NCBI GenBank assembly: GCA_913031525.1
Contig: CAJWGC010000088.1
Span: 1 to 5,290 of the forward strand
Direction of reading: 5' to 3'
DNA length: 5,290 nucleotides
Source: an uncultured Acidimicrobiia bacterium
Lineage (GTDB): Bacteria; Actinomycetota; Acidimicrobiia; Spongiisociales; UBA5794
Shown here: positions 1-5,290 of the stretch, piece after piece
How positions within the stretch are numbered: position 1 is the first letter of the stretch
Layout of the letters: each line of letters opens with the position of its first letter
Notes under the pieces: model-generated
What the model was told of the DNA's origin: nothing
Databases searched by the model: none
What the model saw: the letters and a program-made list of their open reading frames with translations, nothing else
Program-made: the position numbers and the translations under genes

Positions 1-513
1 GCAGCGATTGCCGCGGCAGAAGGAAAAGATCAGTTTGAGACAGCTTTCGACCTGCTTGAAGCTGACAAAGGTCGGAGCATGATGGTCGTTTTCCTCATGG
101 ACGAGCAAGATGTTTCTGCCGTATTGAAGTATCCGTGGTCTGTGATTGGATCAGATCAACTGCTCGTTACCGGACGAGAGCAGAGGGGCCATCCAAGAGC
201 CTATGGGACATATGCCAAAGTCCTCGGACCTCTGGTCAGGGACGACGGCCTTTTCTCACTCGAGACAGCGGTACGCAAGATGAGTGGCCTTCCTGCATCG
301 ATTCTTGGGATGACCGATAGAGGACGTATTGCTCCGGGCCAAGCTGCAGACATCGTGCTGTTCGACCCGCAGACCGTAGGTGACAAAGCCACTTACATTG
401 AACCCACCGTTCTGGCTTCAGGTGTAGAGATGGTCCTGATCGCTGGCATGATCGCTTATGCATCAGGCGAAGCAACTGTGCCGGGCCTAGGGAAGGTTTT
501 GCGGCGACCCTGA
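1..513 (+). CDS. N-acyl-D-amino-acid deacylase (D-aminoacylase family), C-terminal part
   Basis: This is the last 170 residues of an amidohydrolase-superfamily protein; the frame is open from base 1, so the start lies outside the window. Family members are usually about 480-540 residues, so roughly two thirds is missing. They hydrolyse N-acyl-D-amino acids to a free D-amino acid and a carboxylate, using a zinc-dependent TIM barrel. Visible hallmarks are IGSD (Asp52 of the fragment, matching the catalytic Asp366 of the Alcaligenes DA1 enzyme as I recall it), GHPRAYGT (63-70, the family's HPR-x-[WYF]-GTF block), the LETAVRKMSGLPA helix, then DRGRIAPGQAADIVLFDP, the return to the small beta domain typical of amidohydrolases. 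The zinc ligands would lie upstream and cannot be checked. The residue after GSD is Gln, where most members have Gly. A 75-base gap separates it from the thioesterase on the same strand. Family assignment is strong; the exact substrate (neutral D-amino acid, D-Glu or D-Asp) cannot be read from this part. Confidence 0.88.
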   Translation, partial: AAIAAAEGKDQFETAFDLLEADKGRSMMVVFLMDEQDVSAVLKYPWSVIGSDQLLVTGREQRGHPRAYGTYAKVLGPLVRDDGLFSLETAVRKMSGLPASILGMTDRGRIAPGQAADIVLFDPQTVGDKATYIEPTVLASGVEMVLIAGMIAYASGEATVPGLGKVLRRP

Positions 514-578
514 GGACAATCGTATATCGATGAAGGTAAGCAGCGGAGACACTGATAACGTGACACCTCTCTTCAACC

Positions 579-583
579 AGGAG
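579..583 (+). promoter_or_regulatory. ribosome binding site AGGAG of the thioesterase
   Basis: AGGAG lies five bases before the GTG at 589. It decides the start: the frame is closed upstream by TAA at 556-558 with no other start codon between, and the later ATG at 604 has no comparable site. Confidence 0.7.
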
Positions 584-588
584 TCTCT

Positions 589-1035
589 GTGGAAAACAAA
601 TCGATGTCATCTCATTGCAGACTCAACGACGAAGGCCTGTTCAATCTCCTTGGCGGCGTTTTTGAGGAGGCAACAGGCGATCGGGTTGTTGTGACAATGA
701 ACGCCGATGGTCGCCACCACCAGCCCTTCGGTCTGGTGCACGGCGGTGTCTATTGCTGCATCGTGGAGACGGCCGCGTCGACCGGTGCTGCGATCTGGTC
801 TGTCGAACAGGGCAACTATGGAATAGTCGGTGTGTCAAACACCACTGACTTCTTGCGTCCTCACCGACGCGGTTTGATGAAGGCGATCGCAACGCCTATC
901 CAACGAAGTCGCATTCAGCAACTTTGGGAAGTTGTCATTACTCGAGATACAGATGGTCGAGAACTTTCCAGAGGAAAGGTTCGGCTCCAAAACCTCTTAG
1001 ACCCGGCTCTTGTACAAGAAGAACGGACACATTGA
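589..1035 (+). CDS. PaaI-family hotdog-fold acyl-CoA thioesterase
   Basis: A complete 148-residue protein, a normal length for a single-domain hotdog thioesterase; such enzymes hydrolyse acyl- or aryl-CoA to the free acid and CoA in the cytoplasm, usually as tetramers. The diagnostic block is QPFGLVHGG (45-53) followed by the helix VETAAST (59-65). By comparison with Arthrobacter 4-hydroxybenzoyl-CoA thioesterase and E. coli YdiI, Gln45, His51, Gly52 and the general-base candidate Glu60 are all in place. The strand motif SNTTDFLRP (83-91) matches the family's N-x-x-[DF]-[LF]-RP segment, and the core ends with the typical GRELSRGKVRL (123-133). GTG at 589 is chosen because AGGAG precedes it by five bases. 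There is no signal peptide. It follows the deacylase by 75 bases and could be co-transcribed with it, but nothing in the sequence proves that. The acyl-CoA substrate is unknown; the Glu-type active site (rather than Asp) resembles the aryl-CoA/YdiI branch. Confidence 0.87.
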   Translation: MENKSMSSHCRLNDEGLFNLLGGVFEEATGDRVVVTMNADGRHHQPFGLVHGGVYCCIVETAASTGAAIWSVEQGNYGIVGVSNTTDFLRPHRRGLMKAIATPIQRSRIQQLWEVVITRDTDGRELSRGKVRLQNLLDPALVQEERTH

Positions 1036-1055
1036 TATCAAAACTTATGTTGATA
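1032..1055. repeat. TTGATATCAA palindrome plus second TTGATA copy
   Basis: A perfect 10-base palindrome (1032-1041) overlaps the thioesterase stop codon. Its left half TTGATA recurs at 1050-1055, 18 bases on, so TATCAA (1036-1041) and TTGATA (1050-1055) can also pair as a 6-bp stem with an 8-base loop. The spacing resembles an operator read on neighbouring helical turns, but the motif is AT-rich and may be chance. The rest of the 240-base gap up to the aldehyde dehydrogenase holds no gene I can support. Confidence 0.3.
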
Positions 1056-1265
1056 ATCTGCGATCCCGGTGAAGCTGTGGCGATGGATTGCTCCATACTG
1101 CGTAACGAGACAGTGAGCGCCATCGGTCAACTTTGTTATCTGGGTTTCTAAGTGATTGAATCGAGAGACCTGATGCAGAGTCTCAAGAAAGGCAGCTTGA
1201 TCAGTAATGAGGTATGGCAACATTCCGCCAGTTGGAGGAACTAGCTCAGCGAACTAGTGCCAGTC

Positions 1266-1270
1266 AGGAG
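1266..1270 (+). promoter_or_regulatory. ribosome binding site AGGAG of the aldehyde dehydrogenase
   Basis: AGGAG lies five bases before the GTG at 1276, the same spacing as at the thioesterase. The in-frame TAG at 1255-1257 excludes any earlier start, so this site fixes the N-terminus. Confidence 0.72.
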
Positions 1271-1275
1271 AGCTT

Positions 1276-2730
1276 GTGGAGATATTGGATCGTCTTATCG
1301 ATGGGGATGGTCGTCTGCGTATTGGAGGAGAACGGATTACTGCTTCCGATGGTTCAGGCATCGATGTGCTTGATCCCGCTACTGCCGAAGTGATCACCGC
1401 GGTTGCATCTGCGGGCCCGGCTGATGCGGCAGATGCGATCGATGCTGCTGATTCAGCAGCTGTTAGTTGGTCTGATACTGCGCCTCGAGAGAGAGGTGAG
1501 ATTCTTCGTCGAGCTTACGAACTGATGGTCAACCGAGCCAATGAGTTTGCGGAATTGATCGTTCTGGAAATGGGCAAGTCATTTGTCGAATCCAGAGGTG
1601 AGGTCCTATATGCAGCCGAATTTTTTCGTTGGTTCTCAGAGGAGTCGGTGCGGAATATTGGGACGATTCAGCTCAGCCCTTCCGGAGATAAACGAATTCT
1701 GTCGATAGACCAGCCCGTTGGAGTGTCATTGCTCATCACACCATGGAATTTTCCAGCAGCGATGGTCACACGCAAAATTGGTCCGGCATTGGCAGCAGGT
1801 TGTACGATGATCCTTAAACCTGCATCAGACACCCCGTTGACGGCTCTAGCTATGACCGATCTTCTCTCTGAGGCAGGCCTTCCCGACGGTGTCGTGAACG
1901 TTATCCCATCGAATCGATCTTCGATGATCGTGCCGAAAATCTTGGCAGATCCGAGAGTCCGAAAGCTTTCTTTCACCGGATCGACAGAAGTTGGCAAAAT
2001 TCTCTTACGAGAAGCCGGTTCTCACGTTGTGAACTGCTCTATGGAATTGGGTGGAAATTCGCCATTCATTGTGTTTGACGATGCAGATATCGAAGCGGCT
2101 GTTGAAGGCGCAATGATTGCCAAGATGCGCAACGGGGGGCAGTCTTGCGTGGCTGCAAATCGTCTCTATGTTCACGAGAGTGTGAGAGACGAGTTCTCAC
2201 GGGCGTTTGTGACTGCTATGGAAGAAGTGCAGTTAGGACCTGGCATGGATCCTGGGGTCGATCTCGGTCCTCTTGTCAATTTTTCTGCGCAGCAGGACAT
2301 GTCTGAGTTCGTCGGGTCTTCTACCGCTTCCGGCTCGACAGTGGCTGCAGGGGGTCGCGCCCCCGATTCTCCGGGATTTTTCTATTTGCCGACAGTTCTC
2401 ACTGAGGTCGGCAATGACGATCCCATTCTTAGCCAGGAGATATTCGGCCCGGTAGCTCCCATCGTGACATTCGAATCGGAAGACGAGGTGATTTCCATGG
2501 CCAATGACACTGTACATGGGCTTGCCAGTTATCTGTATACGAATGACCTGACTAAGGGGATGCGAGTTTCAGAGGCGATCGAATCCGGAATGGTCGGCCT
2601 CAACAGAGGTGTATTCTCGGATCCGGCAGCTCCTTTCGGAGGAGTCAAGCAATCGGGCATCGGCCGTGAAGGGGCGCACGTCGGAATGCTCGAGTTTCTC
2701 GAGACAAAATACATAGCGGCCGACTGGTAA
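1276..2730 (+). CDS. gabD: NAD(P)+-dependent succinate-semialdehyde dehydrogenase-like aldehyde dehydrogenase
   Basis: A complete 484-residue aldehyde dehydrogenase, full length for the GabD class. It oxidises an aldehyde, probably succinate semialdehyde or a similar omega-carboxylated semialdehyde, to the acid in the cytoplasm. Catalytic residues are present: Asn158 in TPWNFP, Lys181 in ILKPAS, the FTGSTEVG nucleotide loop (233-240), Glu257 in MELGG, Cys291 in GGQSCVAANR, and Glu388 in QEIFGP. The residues that bind the substrate carboxylate in human SSADH (Arg213, Arg334, Ser498, from memory) match Arg166, Arg285 and Ser460, the last in FGGVKQSGIGREG. This supports a semialdehyde with a distal carboxylate over a simple aliphatic aldehyde. 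Ser184 after KPA, rather than Glu, favours or permits NADP+, as in E. coli GabD. The human redox-switch partner Cys342 is Ala293 here. GTG is the only reasonable start. Glutarate-semialdehyde or 2-oxoglutarate-semialdehyde dehydrogenase activity cannot be excluded, so the symbol is tentative. Confidence 0.88.
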   Translation: MEILDRLIDGDGRLRIGGERITASDGSGIDVLDPATAEVITAVASAGPADAADAIDAADSAAVSWSDTAPRERGEILRRAYELMVNRANEFAELIVLEMGKSFVESRGEVLYAAEFFRWFSEESVRNIGTIQLSPSGDKRILSIDQPVGVSLLITPWNFPAAMVTRKIGPALAAGCTMILKPASDTPLTALAMTDLLSEAGLPDGVVNVIPSNRSSMIVPKILADPRVRKLSFTGSTEVGKILLREAGSHVVNCSMELGGNSPFIVFDDADIEAAVEGAMIAKMRNGGQSCVAANRLYVHESVRDEFSRAFVTAMEEVQLGPGMDPGVDLGPLVNFSAQQDMSEFVGSSTASGSTVAAGGRAPDSPGFFYLPTVLTEVGNDDPILSQEIFGPVAPIVTFESEDEVISMANDTVHGLASYLYTNDLTKGMRVSEAIESGMVGLNRGVFSDPAAPFGGVKQSGIGREGAHVGMLEFLETKYIAADW

Positions 2731-2833
2731 CACATCATCGTGGCAGGATTTGCGCGCCAGGTAGTTCGAGTGAAGTGTTACTTGGTCTGTTTCCTCTTCT
2801 TCCAAGGTCAGGCCTTCCGGACTATGGGAAGGC
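2727..2833. terminator. inverted repeats between converging genes, possible terminators
   Basis: The 169-base stretch between the converging aldehyde dehydrogenase and FAD enzyme contains no gene. GTAACAC (2727-2733, overlapping the stop codon) pairs with GTGTTAC (2775-2781) over a 41-base loop and is followed on the plus strand by a pyrimidine-rich run (2782-2803). GCCTTCC (2812-2818) then pairs perfectly with GGAAGGC (2827-2833) over an 8-base loop. Neither has a clean T run on either strand, so classical Rho-independent function is uncertain; location is the main argument. Confidence 0.35.
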
Positions 2834-2899
2834 GGTTTGGAGTGTGACTGCTTGTTCTTAGCTCCAGCAATCAACGGTGAGAGTCCATTGGCTGAATGC

Positions 2900-4027
2900 T
2901 CAAGTGATCAGCCGGTCAGGTGCGATTAGGTTATATTCGAGTCCCGCTGTAGCGAGATCATCAGGAATCCCTGCACCAGTGATGATTCCGGCAGACAGAC
3001 GGGCGATTGCTGGTGAGGTCATAACGCCGAAACCACCTTGACCTGCGAGCCAAAAGAAGCCTTCCGTTCGCGGATCGAAACCCACTAACGGATGTCGATC
3101 GGTAGCAAAGGTGCGGAGTCCGGCCCATGTCCGTAGGACATGTCGAATGTTGAAAGTTGTAGCAGCATTGATTCGGTCAATAGCCAGGGCCACATCATCT
3201 TCTTCGGGTCGCACGTCGTGAGGTCTCATAGGGGTCTCTTCGGCTAACGAACCCATGAATAGCGAACCTTCAGGCTTGAAATAAAATTTTTCGTCCACAT
3301 CTACAACCATGGCACATTCCCCCGTTGCAATCTCTGGCGGAGGAGAGAACGCAAACGCGGTCCTGCGGTATGGGATTAGCCCACAAGGATCAATCCCAGC
3401 CATTATTGCGATTTGATCGCACCATGCTCCCGCTGCGTTTACTACAACCTGTGCTTCTATGGCTCGACCGCGGGATTCGATGTGCCAGATCGAACCAGAT
3501 TTGTCCAGTTTCGATACGGCGAACGCGGTGTGGATCTCTCCACCGCGGCGGCGCATTCCCTTGAGGAATCCTTGATTCAAGGCATGTACATCGATTTCGA
3601 ACGATTCTTGCTCAATCAACGCTCCTTCGAGGTAACCGTCTCGAAGCGCGGGGCAGGCTTCCATTGCTTCTCCCGAATCGAGCCGCACAAAGAGTCCTGG
3701 GTCATACGTATCTGTAGCGATAGCGTCTAGTGAACCAATCTGGTCTGATCGGGCAATGAGCATCACAGGTAATGGAGTAGTCAGAGAGTGATTTGTAAAC
3801 CCAGTTGGAGGATTGACTAAATGTTCTCGACTGGCCTTTGTCAAAATGCGCTCGATCTTGGTTCCATAGCCGGCTACCCATGTTGCAGCGGATCGACTTG
3901 TGGTGTGATAACCCGTCGTTTCTTCTTGCTCGAGTACGACAACGCTCCCATGAGCGGCTAATTCATAGGCCGCTGAGATGCCTGCGATACCAGCTCCTAT
4001 CACGGCAAAATCGAAAGTCTTCGTCAT
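2900..4027 (-). CDS. FAD-dependent D-amino-acid dehydrogenase (DAO family, D-arginine dehydrogenase-like)
   Basis: A complete 375-residue DAO-superfamily flavoprotein. Such enzymes oxidise the alpha-amino group of a D-amino acid to an imine, which hydrolyses to the 2-oxo acid and ammonia, passing electrons from FAD to an acceptor. The Rossmann motif VIGAGIAG (9-16), the ribose-binding Glu33 ending VVVLE, the GYHTTSRSAA flavin loop (39-48), VVNAAGAWCD (195-204), TWAGLRTF (300-307) and the closing AGQGGFGVMTSPA (328-340) follow Pseudomonas aeruginosa D-arginine dehydrogenase (DauA) almost block by block, as I recall that sequence. Substrate-carboxylate residues Arg222, Tyr249 and Arg305 and lid residue Tyr54 are kept. 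Glu87 of DauA, which holds the guanidinium, aligns with Val88, and His48/Thr50 with Thr49/Val51, so D-arginine is an unlikely substrate. ATG at 4027 is preferred because it puts the usual short leader before the Rossmann strand; an in-frame GTG at 4042 would add five residues. Neither has a clear ribosome site. No signal peptide or membrane segment is seen. A sarcosine- or glycine-oxidase-like role is a weaker alternative. Confidence 0.88.
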   Translation of the reverse strand: MTKTFDFAVIGAGIAGISAAYELAAHGSVVVLEQEETTGYHTTSRSAATWVAGYGTKIERILTKASREHLVNPPTGFTNHSLTTPLPVMLIARSDQIGSLDAIATDTYDPGLFVRLDSGEAMEACPALRDGYLEGALIEQESFEIDVHALNQGFLKGMRRRGGEIHTAFAVSKLDKSGSIWHIESRGRAIEAQVVVNAAGAWCDQIAIMAGIDPCGLIPYRRTAFAFSPPPEIATGECAMVVDVDEKFYFKPEGSLFMGSLAEETPMRPHDVRPEEDDVALAIDRINAATTFNIRHVLRTWAGLRTFATDRHPLVGFDPRTEGFFWLAGQGGFGVMTSPAIARLSAGIITGAGIPDDLATAGLEYNLIAPDRLIT

Positions 4028-4050
4028 CTCAGTGCGACACACATCTGCTA

Positions 4051-4059
4051 ATTATCTCA
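4051..4059 (-). promoter_or_regulatory. extended -10 promoter element of the FAD enzyme
   Basis: Reading the minus strand, TGAGATAAT (4059 down to 4051) fits an extended -10 (TGnTATAAT) with one mismatch in the hexamer; no good -35 is visible 16-18 bases upstream. Transcription would begin near 4044, two bases from the GTG at 4042 and about 17 bases before the ATG at 4027, giving a very short or absent leader. Confidence 0.4.
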
Positions 4060-4141
4060 GATCGCAATCAACGGGTTGCTCTCACTGTCGAAACTTGTGG
4101 TTGCACTCGAGCCATCATCGCGTAGCGAACTTTCCCCTGGC

Positions 4142-4168
4142 TTAAACGAAGATGAATCCCCATTCATC
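4142..4168 (-). terminator. hairpin with T-rich tail behind the LCP gene
   Basis: On the minus strand, 33 bases past the LCP stop codon, GATGAAT-GGGG-ATTCATC forms a perfect 7-bp stem with a 4-base loop (4168 down to 4151), followed by TTCGTTT. The stem is AT-rich, so it may be a weak Rho-independent terminator. Its place between the LCP stop and the promoter-like element of the next gene fits separate transcription. The 159-base gap holds no gene. Confidence 0.5.
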
Positions 4169-4201
4169 GTCAATCAGTACCCTTTTGCGAATCTCGTCGC
4201 C

Positions 4202-5290
4202 TCAACTGCAAGCTTTGATCAATCCTGAATCCACATCTTCAGAGACTTCTGTGGCTCTTCCTTCGAGTATCAGAGCCACATGTTCTTGGATCATTTCTGC
4301 GTCGTATACGTTTTGGCCGCGTTCGTCTGAGCCGGCGAGGTAACCACCTGATGGGGTGATACTGAGCGCAGCGATTTCAGAAGTTTCCATCTTCGGGAGA
4401 AGATCGATGAATTCTGGGAGCCTTGAGATCGGTATGTCAGTCTGCATCGTCTCTTTGAGGACGCCAGCAATACTGGGATACGCTGCTAGTAGTTCACCAG
4501 GACTTGATTGGTCTATTACTGCCTTCACCACACAGCGCTGCCGGTTCATCCTCGCGTAGTCACTTGATTGACTGCGAATACGGGAGTAGGCAAGGGCAGT
4601 CGCACCGTCCATTTTTTGCGGTCCGCTTGGAATCACAATTCGTCCGCTCAGTGCAGGACCGCCATAATCATCTTCAATAATTTTGGTCGGCACGTCGATA
4701 TCGACTCCTCCAAGAGCATCAACAACACCGATGAAGCCATACAGATTGACCATGGCGTAATAATGGATTTCGAGTCCAAGAATTTCTCCCAGTCCGCCTT
4801 TCATAGCGTTTTCAGCTGCGGTGCCTGAGCCTGGGAAGGCCTCTGGACGAGCCAGTCCAGCCGAATAGAGTCCGTTGAGTAACCGCGGATAGCACTGGCA
4901 ATCCCAGACACCATGGCCTTCAGGAAGTGGAGCTCGAGCATAGTTTCTCGGAACGCTGAACATGGCAGTGTGGCCAGTTATCGGGTCGATGCTTACGACA
5001 ATCATCGTGTCGGTTCGGATACCCGTTCTGCCTTCAGCGTCGTCTGCTCCGACAAGCAGGATATTAAGACGTTCAAGGCCGTCCCAGATCACTGTTCTTG
5101 TTGCGACAAAATTGGTTGTAGACGTAGTGGAAGTCGACGACGCCGACACTGTCGCGTCGTTAATTACAGGTAATAGAGAAGTAGTGGTTGTGGTATCAGC
5201 AGAAGAAAACACGGGATCATTATCTCCAAAGACTGACGTTATGAAGTTGTAGTGAATCACGTCGTAGTAGCCGAATACCACATGTGGGAT
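4202..5290 (-). CDS. LytR-CpsA-Psr (LCP) family cell-wall glycopolymer ligase, 5' end cut by window
   Basis: The frame stays open through base 5290, so the start and any N-terminal cytoplasmic tail and membrane anchor lie outside the window; the GTG at 5281 is read as an internal Val. LCP proteins act outside the membrane, transferring undecaprenyl-pyrophosphate-linked glycopolymers (teichoic acid, arabinogalactan or capsule) onto peptidoglycan. Numbering from that Val: a Thr/Ser-rich linker (30-56), the first LCP strand RLNILLVGADD (71-81), RTDTM (89-93) with the metal/pyrophosphate Asp91, FSVPRNY (108-114), a variant of the usual S-[IV]-PRD, the helix YGFIGVVDALGGVDIDVP (181-198), and YSRIRSQSSDYARMNRQR (232-249). 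In the last, Arg234, Arg236, Asp241, Arg244 and Gln248 keep the spacing of pneumococcal Cps2A Arg362, Arg364, Asp371, Arg374 and Gln378 (numbers from memory). Four cysteines (128, 130, 250, 358) could form disulfides outside the membrane. There is no LytR_C domain; the protein ends shortly after the core. The polymer it attaches is unknown. Confidence 0.9.
   Translation of the reverse strand: MPHVVFGYYDVIHYNFITSVFGDNDPVFSSADTTTTTSLLPVINDATVSASSTSTTSTTNFVATRTVIWDGLERLNILLVGADDAEGRTGIRTDTMIVVSIDPITGHTAMFSVPRNYARAPLPEGHGVWDCQCYPRLLNGLYSAGLARPEAFPGSGTAAENAMKGGLGEILGLEIHYYAMVNLYGFIGVVDALGGVDIDVPTKIIEDDYGGPALSGRIVIPSGPQKMDGATALAYSRIRSQSSDYARMNRQRCVVKAVIDQSSPGELLAAYPSIAGVLKETMQTDIPISRLPEFIDLLPKMETSEIAALSITPSGGYLAGSDERGQNVYDAEMIQEHVALILEGRATEVSEDVDSGLIKACS
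5114..5194 (-). other. Thr/Ser-rich low-complexity linker of the LCP protein
   Basis: These bases encode residues 30-56 of the visible LCP fragment, with a run of five Thr and then a Ser/Thr cluster (SASSTSTTSTT). It lies just before the catalytic core, so it probably spans part of the wall between membrane anchor and enzyme; it is also a plausible O-glycosylation site. Both roles are inference. Confidence 0.6.

Noticed and set aside
236..610. 124-residue minus-strand frame across the deacylase 3' end.
   Set aside because: It overlaps the supported deacylase coding sequence and shows no known motif.
1239..1258. AACTAG direct repeat and ACTAG/CTAGT inverted repeat; the TAGCTCAGC within it resembles a tRNA D-arm.
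   Set aside because: The stem is only 5 bp and no acceptor, anticodon or T-arm can be folded around it, so it is not a tRNA and is probably chance.
1036..1275. Possible gene remnant between thioesterase and aldehyde dehydrogenase, including a 30-codon frame from GTG 1152 to TAG 1242 with a segment (SLKKGSLISN) faintly like a 2-hydroxyacid dehydrogenase loop.
   Set aside because: It is too short, has no ribosome site, is bounded by an in-frame TAA at 1149, and the resemblance covers only about ten residues.
3413..3730. 105-residue plus-strand frame antisense to the FAD enzyme.
   Set aside because: It lies wholly inside a strongly supported gene, has no recognisable motif and no ribosome site; an antisense shadow.
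2900..4042. Naming the FAD enzyme dauA (D-arginine dehydrogenase).
   Set aside because: The guanidinium-binding Glu is Val in this protein, so the specific name would overstate the evidence.
4962..5252. 96-residue plus-strand frame with Val-rich segments antisense to the LCP gene.
   Set aside because: The Val/Thr bias mirrors the Thr/Ser-rich linker codons on the other strand; no family resemblance.
5279..5281. GTG at 5281 as the start of the LCP gene.
   Set aside because: The frame continues to the window edge, and a start here would leave the protein without the N-terminal membrane anchor the family has.
1..5290. Defence system, mobile element, CRISPR array or biosynthetic cluster.
   Set aside because: All five genes belong to known metabolic or wall-assembly families, and no transposase, long terminal repeats, repeat-spacer structure or synthase domain is seen.

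Overview
The window looks like ordinary chromosomal DNA from a bacterium, most likely an actinobacterium and possibly a marine or soil Acidimicrobiia-type lineage. The grounds are a LytR-CpsA-Psr (LCP) wall-glycopolymer ligase with an actinobacterial-looking RQRC motif, GTG starts with AGGAG ribosome sites, and base composition near 50% G+C by eye. The taxonomic guess is inference only. I see no RNA gene, CRISPR array, insertion sequence or phage gene.

The plus strand carries three genes in a row. First is the 3' third of an N-acyl-D-amino-acid deacylase (D-aminoacylase family amidohydrolase), cut by the left edge. Next is a complete PaaI-type hotdog thioesterase. Third, after a 240-base gap, is a complete aldehyde dehydrogenase with the substrate-binding residues of succinate-semialdehyde dehydrogenase (GabD type). 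The minus strand carries an LCP protein cut by the right edge, followed downstream by a complete FAD-dependent D-amino-acid dehydrogenase closely resembling Pseudomonas D-arginine dehydrogenase. The aldehyde dehydrogenase and the FAD enzyme converge on a 169-base intergenic stretch holding inverted repeats. A hairpin with a T-rich tail behind the LCP stop, and an extended -10 element just before the FAD enzyme, suggest these two minus-strand genes are transcribed separately.

Four of the five genes fit a catabolic theme. The deacylase would release free D-amino acids from N-acyl-D-amino acids, the FAD enzyme would oxidise D-amino acids to 2-oxo acids, and the thioesterase and semialdehyde dehydrogenase would handle acyl-CoA and semialdehyde products downstream. 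The link is inferred from proximity and family knowledge, because the genes lie on both strands. The LCP gene belongs to cell-wall assembly and is probably unrelated.

The most informative detail is in the FAD enzyme. It keeps the residues that hold the amino-acid carboxylate but has Val where the D-arginine enzyme has the Glu that grips the guanidinium group, so its substrate is probably not D-arginine. I found no convincing evidence of a wholly new system.
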